Part shown: in pieces, positions 33,761-42,818 of the stretch
How positions within the stretch are numbered: position 1 is the stretch's first letter
How the letters are laid out: each line of letters opens with the position of its first letter
Source: Brevibacillus brevis
Lineage (GTDB): Bacteria; Bacillota; Bacilli; Brevibacillales; Brevibacillaceae
Length of the DNA: 64,000 nucleotides
Assembly: GCF_900637055.1 (NCBI RefSeq)
Contig: NZ_LR134338.1
Coordinates: 6,225,501 to 6,289,500 of the forward strand
Direction: 5' to 3'
Program-made: the position numbers and the translations under genes
Notes under the pieces: generated by a model
What the model was told of the DNA's origin: nothing
Seen by the model: only the letters and a program-made list of their open reading frames with translations
Database searches by the model: none

Positions 33761-34501
33761 TTGGTACAATCGATTGACCGGGCGATGAGCATCATCTCCG
33801 TCCTGGTATCAGATCCAAACAAGCAGCATTGGTCCATCTCAGAAATTGCAGAACAAACGAACCTGCCACTGAGTACGGTACACCGTTTAATAAGCAGCCT
33901 CATCAAACACGGACTCATCCTCCAGGTTCCTGAGAGCAAGCAGTACAAGGTCGGCTATACGTGGATGGAAATCGGGCTGCGCATCCTGGACAAGATGGAT
34001 ATGCGCGCTGTCGCCCGAACTGTCATGGAACAATTGGCAGCAGATGTACGCGAAACTGTCTATCTGAACATTCCGCAAGGCTCTCATGCCATCGTACTCG
34101 AACGAGTGGAAGGTCCCCTGTCTGTCAGAAGCATGGATAATCTGGGCGAGCGTATTCCGCTACATATTGGTGCGGCAAACAAAACGATTCTCGCCAGCAT
34201 GAATCCGATCGAAGCAGAGCAAATCGTGACCGGTTTAATCCCGGATGCAGAAAAACGTCGCGAGCTGTTAGAACGACTCCCAGAAATCAGACAAAACGGC
34301 TATGCAGTCAGCTACGGTGAGAAAACCGAGGGCACCGCATCCATTGCCGCTCCTATCTTCGGCGTTAACCAAAAGGTCGTAGGTGCTCTGAGTATCGGCG
34401 TTCCGAGCTATCGGATCAACGAGCAACTCTTGTCCTCACTCATTGAACAAGCCCAACATAGTGCCAAAGAAATTTCCCACAAGATCGGTGCCTTACCTTA
34501 A
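33761..34501 (+). CDS. IclR-family transcriptional regulator
   Basis: This 246-residue protein has an N-terminal winged helix (VQSIDRAMSIISVL, WSISEIAEQTNLPLSTVHRLISSLIKHGLI) and a C-terminal IclR effector domain (RIPLHIGAANKTILASM, GTASIAAPIFGVNQKVVGALSIGVPSYR). It likely controls the divergent DDAH-permease operon and the rocB gene 58 bases downstream in response to an arginine-pathway metabolite. The start is a TTG at 33761 with AGGAGGTAACC upstream. Confidence 0.9.
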   Translation: MVQSIDRAMSIISVLVSDPNKQHWSISEIAEQTNLPLSTVHRLISSLIKHGLILQVPESKQYKVGYTWMEIGLRILDKMDMRAVARTVMEQLAADVRETVYLNIPQGSHAIVLERVEGPLSVRSMDNLGERIPLHIGAANKTILASMNPIEAEQIVTGLIPDAEKRRELLERLPEIRQNGYAVSYGEKTEGTASIAAPIFGVNQKVVGALSIGVPSYRINEQLLSSLIEQAQHSAKEISHKIGALP

Positions 34502-34559
34502 TTTTTTTGCCCACTAATCGGAAACAGTTTTCACTATACGGAAAACGGAGGCGTTTTTT

Positions 34560-36197
34560 ATGCAAAAATGGCAATCAAAAGAGCAGCTCGTTGATCTCTT
34601 GTGCAATTTGGTAAGCATCCCAAGCATTACAGGATCAGCTGCCGAAAAGGACTTGCCTGGCTACGTCGTCGATCAGCTGCGCACCCTGCCTTATTATCAA
34701 GCCAATCCCGATCATGTGCGTGCGAATCCGACTGGAGACGGGCGCCATTTTGTCACTGCTCTGGTTAAAAAGGAAGGGGTACGGGACACCGTCATTCTCG
34801 TCAGCCATTTTGATGTGGTCGATGTCGAGGATTACGGCGCCTGGATGAAGCATGCTTTTGATCCGAAGGCCCTCACTCCTCTCTTCCAGCAAAACCAAGC
34901 GGATATGCCAGCCGACGTTCAACAGGATATCCGCACCGGCAACTGGCTGTTTGGTCGTGGCACCATGGATATGAAATGCGGACTGACGCTGCACATGTCG
35001 ATGATTGAGCAAGCGATTGCTGGAGAGTTCGACGGCAACATATTGCTTCTCACCGTCCCTGACGAAGAGGTGAATTCTGTCGGGATGCGGGCAGCAGTCC
35101 CAGCGCTTTTGAAAATCGCCGAAGAATTCGACCTGAGCTACACCACCGTACTCAACTCCGAGCCGATGTTTACCCGCTATCCAGGGGATACGAATACGTA
35201 CTTGTACACAGGCTCCATCGGAAAAGTGCTGCCTGGCTTCCTCTGCTACGGCAAAGAAACACATGTCGGCGAGCCTTTTGCTGGGTTAAACGGCAATTAC
35301 ATGGCCTCTCAAATTACATGTGAGCTCGAGCTGAACACATCCTTTTGCGAGGTCGTCGAGGGGGAAGCCTCTCCTCCGCCGACGAACCTGATCCAAAAGG
35401 ATTTGAAAAAAGAGTACTCGGTGCAAATTCCGCACCGTGCTGTGACGCTTTTCAACCTGTTCCTGCTGGAAAAGCAAATGGAGGATGTCGTAGAGCCGCT
35501 GCTGGAATCGGCAAGAAATGTCGCAGAGCGCATGAAGCAAAACTACCTGAAGCACGCGAGCCAGTTTGCCAACTTTGCGCCTTTCAGCCCGCGTGATCTG
35601 TCCATTTCTGTCATGACTTACGAAGAGCTGTACGCCTACGCGAAGAAAACGCACGGGGAAGAAAGGCTCCGCCAGCTGGAAGCAGATGTGATCGCCAACC
35701 GCGGCGACAAGGACGATCGCGACACCACGATCGAGCTGGTGGATCAATTAGCGATTTTGTGCAAAGAACTGTCGCCAATGATGATCTTGTTCTTCGCTCC
35801 ACCGTTTTACCCGGCAGTCAGCTCGCGCAATCATCCTCTGATCCAACAAACGATGGAAGAGATGAAAGCATACGCGAGAGATCAGCACCAGGTTAATTTG
35901 GTCAAACAAAACTACTTTGGCGGCATCTCTGACTTGAGCTACGTCGGACTCCAATATCCGGCGGCTTCCATGAAGCCATTGGTAGCGAACATGCCTTTGT
36001 GGGACAACGGCTACTCCATTCCGCTCCAAGAGCTCGAAGCTTTTGATGTACCTGTCATGAACCTCGGTCCAGTCGGACGTGACGCCCATCAGTGGACAGA
36101 GCGTCTGGACGTCGACTATGCATTCGATACGTTAAAAGACATGCTTCCACGCTGCATCCAGTCTCTCTTGCAAAATGGGAAAGCATTGAAGGAATAG
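34560..36197 (+). CDS. rocB: M20-family amidohydrolase RocB-like (arginine utilisation)
   Basis: The 545-residue length is typical of RocB. LVSHFDVVDVEDYGAW and WLFGRGTMDMKCGLTLHM carry the zinc-binding His and Asp residues of the M20 fold, and LTVPDEEVNSVGM the catalytic Glu pair. The late segment YFGGISDLSYVG and GPVGRDAHQWTERLDVDYA hold the last metal ligand His. RocB belongs to arginine catabolism operons in Bacillus, though its reaction is not settled. It follows the IclR gene closely, with GGAGG before the ATG. Confidence 0.9.
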   Translation: MQKWQSKEQLVDLLCNLVSIPSITGSAAEKDLPGYVVDQLRTLPYYQANPDHVRANPTGDGRHFVTALVKKEGVRDTVILVSHFDVVDVEDYGAWMKHAFDPKALTPLFQQNQADMPADVQQDIRTGNWLFGRGTMDMKCGLTLHMSMIEQAIAGEFDGNILLLTVPDEEVNSVGMRAAVPALLKIAEEFDLSYTTVLNSEPMFTRYPGDTNTYLYTGSIGKVLPGFLCYGKETHVGEPFAGLNGNYMASQITCELELNTSFCEVVEGEASPPPTNLIQKDLKKEYSVQIPHRAVTLFNLFLLEKQMEDVVEPLLESARNVAERMKQNYLKHASQFANFAPFSPRDLSISVMTYEELYAYAKKTHGEERLRQLEADVIANRGDKDDRDTTIELVDQLAILCKELSPMMILFFAPPFYPAVSSRNHPLIQQTMEEMKAYARDQHQVNLVKQNYFGGISDLSYVGLQYPAASMKPLVANMPLWDNGYSIPLQELEAFDVPVMNLGPVGRDAHQWTERLDVDYAFDTLKDMLPRCIQSLLQNGKALKE

Positions 36198-36201
36198 CAA
36201 A

Positions 36202-36254
36202 AGGGAGAAGGTTCCTGTACCGATAGATTACTGTCGCACGGGAGCCTTTTTCCT
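36202..36254 (+). terminator. Terminator of rocB
   Basis: AAGGTTCCTGT and ACGGGAGCCTT pair imperfectly around an AT-rich loop and are followed by TTTTTCC. Confidence 0.7.
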
Positions 36255-36290
36255 TATAATGAAGAAAACCATTTCATGGGAGGGTTACGC

Positions 36291-36674
36291 ATGGAATTTC
36301 AAGCAAAAGAAAATGGCTTTGTCACTCAACTGTCCTACGGTGAGCTGCACGTATCCGGTGATGAACAGTATGGCTTTCGCCCCTATCAGCTCCTGGTCTC
36401 TTCCATCGCTGTTTGCAGTGGCGGTGTTTTGCGAAAAGTATTAGACAAGATGAGAATGCCGTGCACGGACATGAAAGTAACAGCAGATGTTCAGCGAAAT
36501 GAGGCAGAGGCAAATCGGGTTGAAAAAATTCACCTCCACTTCATCATTACGGGAGAAAATATGAAAGAAGAAAAAGTGCAAAAAGCCATCGAAGCCGCGA
36601 GCAAAAACTGCCCGATGGTCCAATCTGTCAAGGGAAGCATCGTCGTAACCGAGTCCTTTGAATTGGTATCATAA
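36291..36674 (+). CDS. OsmC/Ohr-family protein
   Basis: The 127-residue protein has the OsmC fold with the two redox cysteines Cys42 (AVCSGGVL) and Cys107 (NCPMVQSV) that reduce hydroperoxides in this family. GFRPYQLLVSSIAVCSGGVLRKVLDKM is the conserved central helix. The ATG at 36291 is supported by GGAGGGTTACGC. It is monocistronic between two terminators. Confidence 0.87.
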   Translation: MEFQAKENGFVTQLSYGELHVSGDEQYGFRPYQLLVSSIAVCSGGVLRKVLDKMRMPCTDMKVTADVQRNEAEANRVEKIHLHFIITGENMKEEKVQKAIEAASKNCPMVQSVKGSIVVTESFELVS

Positions 36675-36703
36675 CAGTGGTCCAAAACCATATCGAAAAA
36701 CAA

Positions 36704-36741
36704 GAAAACAGCCCGATCTGAAGTGACCGGGCTGTTTTACT
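36704..36741. terminator. Bidirectional terminator
   Basis: AAAACAGCCCG pairs with CGGGCTGTTTT between convergent genes. Confidence 0.85.
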
Positions 36742-36751
36742 ATTTGCTAAC

Positions 36752-38107
36752 TCAATGACTTACAGGCTGTTGCTGTGGAACCTTCACTCCGTTCTTTTTG
36801 CCTTCTGGAATGAGCAGATTCAAAAGAACCGTTGCCAACGCTCCTACTGTAATGCCTGAAGATAAAATGTAGTTCACGAAATCAGGTACTCCTGCGAGCG
36901 CATCTTTTGGCAGGACCGTTACCGCCATTGTCAGCAGAATCGGCAAACCGATCACCATCATCGTCCGATCATCAATCGTAATGTTTTGAATGACTTTGAT
37001 TCCGTTCGCCACAATCGCTACACACACGATCCCAAAAATTCCGTTGATGACTGGCTCCGGTATACAGGTAATCGCCGCTGACAGCTTCGGCACCAACCCA
37101 AGGGCAATCAAGATCAATCCTCCGGCCATAATCGCCATCCGGCTCCCTACTCCTGTCACCGCAATCAACCCGGCATTGGAGGAATAGCCAGTCGTAGGTG
37201 TACCTCCGAACAATGCCCCGACAAAGCACCCCAAGCCTTCACCGACAGCACCGTGATTCAGTCGCTCCTCCGTCAATTCACTGTTCGTTACCGTTGAGAC
37301 GACGAACCAGGTCCCTGTTGTTTCAATCATGATAATCAAATAAACAAAAAGCATCGTCAAAACAGCACTGAGATCAAATACAGGAGCCCCGTACGGAAAC
37401 AGCTTCGGCATGGACAGCCACGGTGCTTGTCCAACCGGACTAAAATCTACCGTTCCAAAAAAAGCAGCGGTTACCGTTCCGACGAAAATCGCAATCAGGA
37501 CAGATACAAGTCTAAAAAACGCACCCGCAACCTTTGCTCTTGTGCCAAGCAGCATACAGATGACAAGCACACCAGCAGAAACGGCGGCAATCAAAATGTT
37601 TGTCCAAATATTTCCCGGGGAGTGATAAATGTTTCCCATCCCTGTTGGCATCAGAGCAATGCCCACGATGATGATCACTGTCCCGCCTACGAGCGGTGGA
37701 ATGAATTTGCGAACCGCTTTGGCAAACCATTTCAATGGATAACCCATCAGAGCCACAAACAGCGCTCCAGGGATCATGCTGCCAATCATCGCACCCATCC
37801 CCAGCTTACTGCCAATCGCAGCCAGCGCGCCGATGGGTACATAGGAAGGGCCTTGCACGACAGGCAAACGCAATCCAAAGCCAGTCTGGATCAACGTCCC
37901 GATACCCGTCGCGAGAAAACACATTTGAATAAAGAAAGAAGTGCTTGAAGCGTCCATGGTCAGCAGCCCAGCAATAATAATAGGAGCAATGTACAAGTCC
38001 ATAGCCAACACATGCTGCAAACCAAGTAAAAACGCCTTGCCCACACTGATTTTGTCATCGACGCCCACAACAAGCTGATTGCTTTCGCGATGTTGTTCCA
38101 CTTTCAA
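36752..38107 (-). CDS. NCS2-family purine (xanthine/urate-type) permease
   Basis: The 451-residue protein has about fourteen hydrophobic segments. GLQHVLAMDLYIAPIIIAG, RLPVVQGPSYVPIGALAAIG and ETTGTWFVVSTVTNSELTEERLNHGAVGEGLGCFVGALFGGTPTTGYSSNAGLIAVTGVGSR are the NCS2 signature region of xanthine/urate permeases. It imports a purine base by proton symport. The TTG at 38107 is close to GGGAGG; a GTG two codons later (38101) is an equally plausible start. It is divergent from a Rieske oxygenase and has a PurBox-like site upstream. Confidence 0.88.
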   Translation of the reverse strand: MKVEQHRESNQLVVGVDDKISVGKAFLLGLQHVLAMDLYIAPIIIAGLLTMDASSTSFFIQMCFLATGIGTLIQTGFGLRLPVVQGPSYVPIGALAAIGSKLGMGAMIGSMIPGALFVALMGYPLKWFAKAVRKFIPPLVGGTVIIIVGIALMPTGMGNIYHSPGNIWTNILIAAVSAGVLVICMLLGTRAKVAGAFFRLVSVLIAIFVGTVTAAFFGTVDFSPVGQAPWLSMPKLFPYGAPVFDLSAVLTMLFVYLIIMIETTGTWFVVSTVTNSELTEERLNHGAVGEGLGCFVGALFGGTPTTGYSSNAGLIAVTGVGSRMAIMAGGLILIALGLVPKLSAAITCIPEPVINGIFGIVCVAIVANGIKVIQNITIDDRTMMVIGLPILLTMAVTVLPKDALAGVPDFVNYILSSGITVGALATVLLNLLIPEGKKNGVKVPQQQPVSH

Positions 38108-38156
38108 AAGGCCTCCCTAGTGGTATTTTAGCTAATTACGAACGATATAAGTGGGA

Positions 38157-38185
38157 TTATACCGGATAATTACGTTTTTAGGCAA
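38157..38185 (-). promoter_or_regulatory. Predicted promoter of the purine permease
   Basis: On the minus strand TTGCCT and TATAAT are separated by 18 bases. A motif ATCGTTCGTAAT overlaps the expected transcription start. Confidence 0.65.
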
Positions 38186-38218
38186 CTATTCACGTAATAA
38201 ATAGGTGGCATCACTTTA

Positions 38219-38233
38219 TAATGTTCGTGTTTT
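38219..38233. promoter_or_regulatory. PurBox-like site in the divergent permease/oxygenase region
   Basis: TAATGTTCGTGTTTT is the exact inverse of AAAACACGAACATTA found at 28444-28458 and carries the CGAACAWT core of PurR boxes. It sits directly upstream of the oxygenase -35 and upstream of the permease -35. Confidence 0.6.
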
Positions 38234-38236
38234 CTG

Positions 38237-38266
38237 TTGACTTCCTTTCTACTCTCCCGCTACAAT
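38237..38266 (+). promoter_or_regulatory. Predicted promoter of the Rieske oxygenase
   Basis: TTGACT and TACAAT are separated by 18 bases, about 40 bases before the start codon. Confidence 0.65.
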
Positions 38267-38306
38267 GGGTGAATAACCGAAGTATCGTCAAAGGAGTGTC
38301 TCATCA

Positions 38307-39287
38307 ATGATCGTGCAAGATACCGTGCTGCGTAATGAGTGGATTGTCGCCTGTCGTTCGGTGGATGTACAAGACCGCCCGATCCAGGTCACCATTATGG
38401 GCGAGCGGGTCGTCCTCTTCCGCAACGAAGAAGGAATCCATGCGTTTAAAGACCTCTGTATTCACAGAGGCGCTGCCCTGTCTCTGGGCTGTGTCCGAGA
38501 TGGAAAGCTGGTCTGTCCGTATCACGGTTGGGAATATGAAGCATCCGGAGCCTGTGTAAAAATCCCTCAGCTGCCTGCCGAGCAAGCGATTCCCGGCAAG
38601 GCGCGCGCTATTTTATACAGCTGTGCAGAGCGCTATGGATTCGTGTGGGTGAATCTCGCCAACCAATCTCCTGAGTTTTTTGCCCAGCCGGAATTTGAGG
38701 ATCAACGTTTTCGAAATGTCATTTGGGGGCCACAAACAGTAACGGCCAAGCCTCCACGCATCGTAGAGAACTTTTTGGATGTAGGCCATCTGGCTGTCGT
38801 TCATGAGGGGTATTTGGGTGTCGAAACGCATATGGAAATCGGGGATTACCGCGTTCACCGCGACGAGAACGGTGTCATTCGCACGGATGAGATCAAGATT
38901 TTTCAGCCTGACCCGGACGGTACTGGTCAAGCGAAGCACGTCTATTACACCTACGAAATCCTCCGTCCACTCACGGTAAAATTTACGAAGCGCGATGCAG
39001 AAAACGGCAATCTCATGTCCATTTTGCTGACTGTGTTGCCGCTGGATGAAGCACGTAGTGTAGCGTTTGGTGTCCTTTCTTTTAATTACGAGACGAACCT
39101 TTCCGATGAGGAGATCATTAGCTTCCAAAACCTTATCTTCGCCCAAGATAAACCGATCGTGGAAAATCAAAAGCCTGAGGACCTGCCGCTCGATCTGCAA
39201 GTAGAGCTGTCCTTAAAATGCGACCGTGCGAGCATCGCTTATCGTCAATACTTGACGGAGATGGGTGTTACGTTCGGTACCGCATAA
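38307..39287 (+). CDS. Rieske non-heme iron oxygenase (VanA/HpxD-like)
   Basis: The 326-residue protein has the Rieske [2Fe-2S] motif C51-x-H53 ... C70-x2-H73 (CIHRGA and CPYHGW). The mononuclear iron motif lies in ENFLDVGHLAVVHEG, with His161 and His166. It is the terminal oxygenase of a system that also needs a reductase, which is not in this window. Family members demethylate vanillate or N-methylpurines or oxidise hypoxanthine (HpxD). The divergent purine permease and shared PurBox-like site favour a purine substrate. AAAGGAG lies ten bases before the ATG. Confidence 0.87.
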   Translation: MIVQDTVLRNEWIVACRSVDVQDRPIQVTIMGERVVLFRNEEGIHAFKDLCIHRGAALSLGCVRDGKLVCPYHGWEYEASGACVKIPQLPAEQAIPGKARAILYSCAERYGFVWVNLANQSPEFFAQPEFEDQRFRNVIWGPQTVTAKPPRIVENFLDVGHLAVVHEGYLGVETHMEIGDYRVHRDENGVIRTDEIKIFQPDPDGTGQAKHVYYTYEILRPLTVKFTKRDAENGNLMSILLTVLPLDEARSVAFGVLSFNYETNLSDEEIISFQNLIFAQDKPIVENQKPEDLPLDLQVELSLKCDRASIAYRQYLTEMGVTFGTA

Positions 39288-39429
39288 ACGAAGAAAAGCC
39301 CGCCAACAAACGTTCATAAACGAATATTGGCGGGTTAGATGTGTTTTGTTTATGATAGTAACAAAGATCTCACCAGTTCAGTCAGCCAAGGCAGAAAATC
39401 CCTCTTTTACTTTGAAGGAGACGTTTTAT

Positions 39430-40119
39430 ATGAATTGGCTTAAAGAAATACCAATCCCCCTCACCAACGATGAGCATTGGAACAAAGAAGACGTTATCTA
39501 TTCATTTAGAAAACGCGAACAAGCATCCCTTCCTGAAACTCCTGATTTTATGCATGATATCGTCTTACAATGGGTTATAGCACCCTTTGTTGTTCATAAT
39601 AATGTTTCTTATCGCATCGCCACCCATGACTCTCCATTAAAAGAATACACCTCTACAATCCTAACAAATCTTTTTCATTCAGTACGGGAAGTGTATGCTG
39701 ATGGAAAGTTAGTAGAAATTAGACTAGAGGATTTAAAGCCGCATATTAAAGATTCGTATACCAAGCTGGCAGATGCAAATAAAATAGCCCCCCTGGTAAC
39801 TGACTTTTATTTTAAGGAGAGTTTTGGATTAAGCAACCAGCTTGACTGTAAGCTGTTTGAAATGGACATGGATAAATATATCGATCAGACTACTTACCAT
39901 GCCGAAACGAATCACACAAGGCTGTGGGAATATATGGCTAAGTCGCACTTACCGAATAACGAAATCACTGTATTGCCTTTTAACTGGGTGTTGAATGATC
40001 GTCTTTTAGAATCTCCCTTTCTCATATTCTTATCTCGCTATGCGAGTAAAGTCGTCTTAACTGTAAATCACAACGACCTAAATGTAAGGGCCATTTCTTT
40101 TAAAGCCCTGCCACTTTAA
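39430..40119 (+). CDS. Hypothetical protein of 229 residues
   Basis: This protein is not recognised. It is soluble and mixed alpha/beta, without signal peptide or membrane helix. MNWLKEIPIPLTNDEHW opens it and VLPFNWVLNDRLLESPFLIFLSRYASKVVLTVNHNDLNVRAISF closes it. The ATG at 39430 follows GAAGGAGACG; longer in-frame starts upstream have no ribosome site. Base composition is visibly AT-richer than in the oxygenase before it and the cardiolipin synthase after it, which suggests a later acquisition. Confidence 0.7.
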   Translation: MNWLKEIPIPLTNDEHWNKEDVIYSFRKREQASLPETPDFMHDIVLQWVIAPFVVHNNVSYRIATHDSPLKEYTSTILTNLFHSVREVYADGKLVEIRLEDLKPHIKDSYTKLADANKIAPLVTDFYFKESFGLSNQLDCKLFEMDMDKYIDQTTYHAETNHTRLWEYMAKSHLPNNEITVLPFNWVLNDRLLESPFLIFLSRYASKVVLTVNHNDLNVRAISFKALPL

Positions 40120-40124
40120 ACATA

Positions 40125-40184
40125 TGGAAAAGGACCTGCCAGCCTGCGTTTGTTCACATAGGCCAACAGGTCCTCTTTCCATCC
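40125..40184. terminator. Bidirectional terminator
   Basis: GGAAAAGGACCTG pairs with CAGGTCCTCTTTCC between convergent genes. Confidence 0.75.
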
Positions 40185-40189
40185 CGCTT

Positions 40190-41635
40190 TTATAAAAGTG
40201 GAGACAACAACCGCGTCAACGATTCCAGCAAGCGCAAACGCAGCGGTCGGTTCACATACTCTCCCAATGTCATTTCCCGGCAATCAGCCAGATCGGAGAC
40301 AAACAGTTCCTCCAGCTCCTCTGCCATCTGCGAATCGTAAATAAACGCATTCGTCTCGAAATTCAGCTTGAAGCTGCGAATATCAACATTGGCCGTTCCC
40401 ACAGACGACAGCTGGGTATCGACCACAATGGCTTTGGCGTGCATGAAGCCTTTTTCGTAGAGGAAGCAGCGCACACCACTCTTTAACAAATCGCCGAGAT
40501 AAGAATGAGTCGCCCAGAATACCATCAAATGATCAGGTCTTCCCGGGACCATCACCCGCACATCCACGCCGGACATTGCCGCCATTTTTAGTGCGGTCAG
40601 CATACTTTCATCGGGAACGAAATACGGTGTCTGCAAGTAAATCTTCTTCCGTGCCTTGTAAATCATTTTCAAAAAAGCATGCTTAATTTGCTCTTTTTCC
40701 GAGTTCGGCCCGCTCGAAACGATCTGAACGCCAATCGTGCCCTCGGCATGAATCTCCGGAAAATACGCGAGTGACTCATTCATTCTTTTTTGTGCAGACA
40801 AATTCCAGTCCAGGAAAAAGCGTGCTTGCAGCATGTACACCGCTCTTCCCTCAATTAGCAAATGAGTATCACGCCAATACCCCAGCTTCTTATCCTTGCC
40901 CAGGTATTCATCCCCGATGTTGAAGCCTCCGATATAGCCAATCTTGCCATCAATAATCGTCAGCTTGCGATGATTTCGGAAGTTGACCCGAAAATTCAGG
41001 AACGGAATCTTCGCCGGGAAAAAGGAGGCGACTTGTCCCCCTGCTTCTACCAGTGGGCGCAGGAACCGGGATGAGACACCCGAGGAACCTACCGCATCAT
41101 AGAGCAATCGAACCTCGACGCCCTCCTGTGCCTTCTTCGTCAGCAGTTGAATGAGCTGTTTCCCTAAATCATCGTCATTTAAAATATAGTAGAGCAAATG
41201 TATATGCTCGCGTGCTTCCTCCATCTGTTTGAACATGAGGTTGAACAGACTATGGCCTTCCTTAAAAACCTGAATGGTATTATCCTGCGTATAAAACGCT
41301 CCATCACTTACCACGTTCATGAAAATCATGTCGCGGTGTCTCTCCATCTCAGGGTCATTCACCTGTAGTTCACCATGGGCAAGCAACTGCTTTTGTCTAT
41401 CGACCGCAGCTCGAAAATGAGAAAATTCCCCTTCTTTGAGCCGATACAGCTTTTTCTTGCTTAGCTTATGTCCAAAAATCAGGTAAACGATAAACCCGAT
41501 GCCCGGCAAAAACAGCAAAACCATCAACCAGGCCCAGGTTGCCGCAATGTTTCGCCTCTCCATGAAAATAAGAACAGCAGCCAAAATCAGGTTACCTATT
41601 GTAATAATCGCAAATATTTTTTCAGACAATGCCAT
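40190..41635 (-). CDS. cls: Cardiolipin synthase (phospholipase D family)
   Basis: The 481-residue protein has two N-terminal membrane helices (IFAIITIGNLILAAVLIFM and TWAWLMVLLFLPGIGFIVYLIFG) and two HKD motifs, NHRKLTIIDGKIGYIGGFN (about residue 220) and MHAKAIVVDTQLSSVGTANVD (about residue 400). It condenses phosphatidylglycerol to cardiolipin at the membrane. The ATG at 41635 is preferred over a GTG one codon earlier; AGAGGTGG lies upstream. Confidence 0.93.
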   Translation of the reverse strand: MALSEKIFAIITIGNLILAAVLIFMERRNIAATWAWLMVLLFLPGIGFIVYLIFGHKLSKKKLYRLKEGEFSHFRAAVDRQKQLLAHGELQVNDPEMERHRDMIFMNVVSDGAFYTQDNTIQVFKEGHSLFNLMFKQMEEAREHIHLLYYILNDDDLGKQLIQLLTKKAQEGVEVRLLYDAVGSSGVSSRFLRPLVEAGGQVASFFPAKIPFLNFRVNFRNHRKLTIIDGKIGYIGGFNIGDEYLGKDKKLGYWRDTHLLIEGRAVYMLQARFFLDWNLSAQKRMNESLAYFPEIHAEGTIGVQIVSSGPNSEKEQIKHAFLKMIYKARKKIYLQTPYFVPDESMLTALKMAAMSGVDVRVMVPGRPDHLMVFWATHSYLGDLLKSGVRCFLYEKGFMHAKAIVVDTQLSSVGTANVDIRSFKLNFETNAFIYDSQMAEELEELFVSDLADCREMTLGEYVNRPLRLRLLESLTRLLSPLL

Positions 41636-41717
41636 CACACCACATCCACCTCTAGGATTTCTCCCATATTACAACATTTACTATCGGGATTCATCCTTCC
41701 TATCCATCTAGTTTGTC

Positions 41718-42662
41718 CTATGTTGCCAATAGCTTTCCGCTCTTCATGATACATTTGTCGTCCAAATACACATCCGGCTCTTTGACCACCAGATCAATAT
41801 GTACCCCCGCGACAATCGTCCCGCCAAACGTGTTGTTGCTGCCAAAGGCTACGTGAATCGTTCCGTACACCTTCTCGTCCTCTAACACAACTCCCGTGAT
41901 ACGCGCCTTGTCATTCGTTCCGATTCCGAATTCACCGAGCATCCGCCCGTCTTGGTCTCCGAGCATTTGCAGGAGGCGTTCAGCCGATGTTCCTTCTGCC
42001 TCTGTGATCCGACCATTTTGGACCGTCAGCAGCAAGGGCGAATCGATTTTCCCGATACCGGCGATGGAGCCATCGACGAGGATTTGTCCCTCTGCCGTCC
42101 CTTCCAATGGGGCGATATACGCTTCTCCGGAAGGCAAGTTGCCCGATTCTCCGGGATTGACGTACATACCTGTACTCGGCACCCCATTGCGATCTGCGAT
42201 GGAAAACGTCAGTGACTTGCCCGCTTTTTCGATTCGCACGGTACTTGCCCGTGTCAGCATCTCGGTTACGCGCTCGGTGAGTGCCTTTACTTGTGTATAG
42301 TCAGCGGAAATCGCTCCCGCAAGGAACATGTCTTCCGTAATAGCTGGCATGGTAGCCAGTCTCGTGCCATTTGCTGCCGCTTCTTTGCGTGCTTTTGTAT
42401 GCGTCAAAGAGTGCTGGGTCACACATACCACCACATCTGCGCTCTTCATCGCCGCTGCAACAGCTGCAGGAGGCTCTTGCCCGGACTTTTCCCGCTCCTT
42501 CATGACCATCAGCATCGCTTCTGCCCCGAGCTGTTTCCCTGCTTCCCAGATCGCTTCACCGATGTCTCGCTTCCGCTCGTCGGCCACCACCAAAAACGTC
42601 TCATTCGCTTTCAACGCCAAGCAATTCATCAAAATGCCCTTGCTGGATTCTATCAATGTCAT
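41718..42662 (-). CDS. M29-like aminopeptidase/NicX-family protein
   Basis: The 314-residue protein matches the family that joins leucyl aminopeptidase T (M29) and 2,5-dihydroxypyridine dioxygenase NicX. Visible are MPAITEDMFLAGAISADYTQV, SGNLPSGEAYIAPLEGTAEGQILVDGS with the conserved Glu, and late EFGIGTNDKARITGVVLEDEKVYGTIHVAFGSNNTFGG with the metal-ligand His. It is shorter than classical M29 enzymes (about 370-410). It could be a metallopeptidase or a ring-cleaving enzyme; context does not decide. AAGGATG precedes its ATG. Confidence 0.8.
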   Translation of the reverse strand: MTLIESSKGILMNCLALKANETFLVVADERKRDIGEAIWEAGKQLGAEAMLMVMKEREKSGQEPPAAVAAAMKSADVVVCVTQHSLTHTKARKEAAANGTRLATMPAITEDMFLAGAISADYTQVKALTERVTEMLTRASTVRIEKAGKSLTFSIADRNGVPSTGMYVNPGESGNLPSGEAYIAPLEGTAEGQILVDGSIAGIGKIDSPLLLTVQNGRITEAEGTSAERLLQMLGDQDGRMLGEFGIGTNDKARITGVVLEDEKVYGTIHVAFGSNNTFGGTIVAGVHIDLVVKEPDVYLDDKCIMKSGKLLAT

Positions 42663-42782
42663 GCCGCATCATCCTTCTCATCTATTTATGGTTAGATTAT
42701 ATCCACTTTTTTCTTGCAAGCCCTTCTGTCTTCGCTAGATTAGATCGTTAGTCCTGCCCTTATCCTGTTTATCGGAATCTTC

Positions 42783-42810
42783 TTGCTTTTGCTGCAAGAT
42801 TTAGTATGAT
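42783..42810 (+). promoter_or_regulatory. Predicted promoter of the HAD phosphatase leader
   Basis: TTGCTT and TATGAT are separated by 16 bases and lie just before the attenuator-like leader. Confidence 0.5.
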
Positions 42811-42818
42811 TAGAATAC

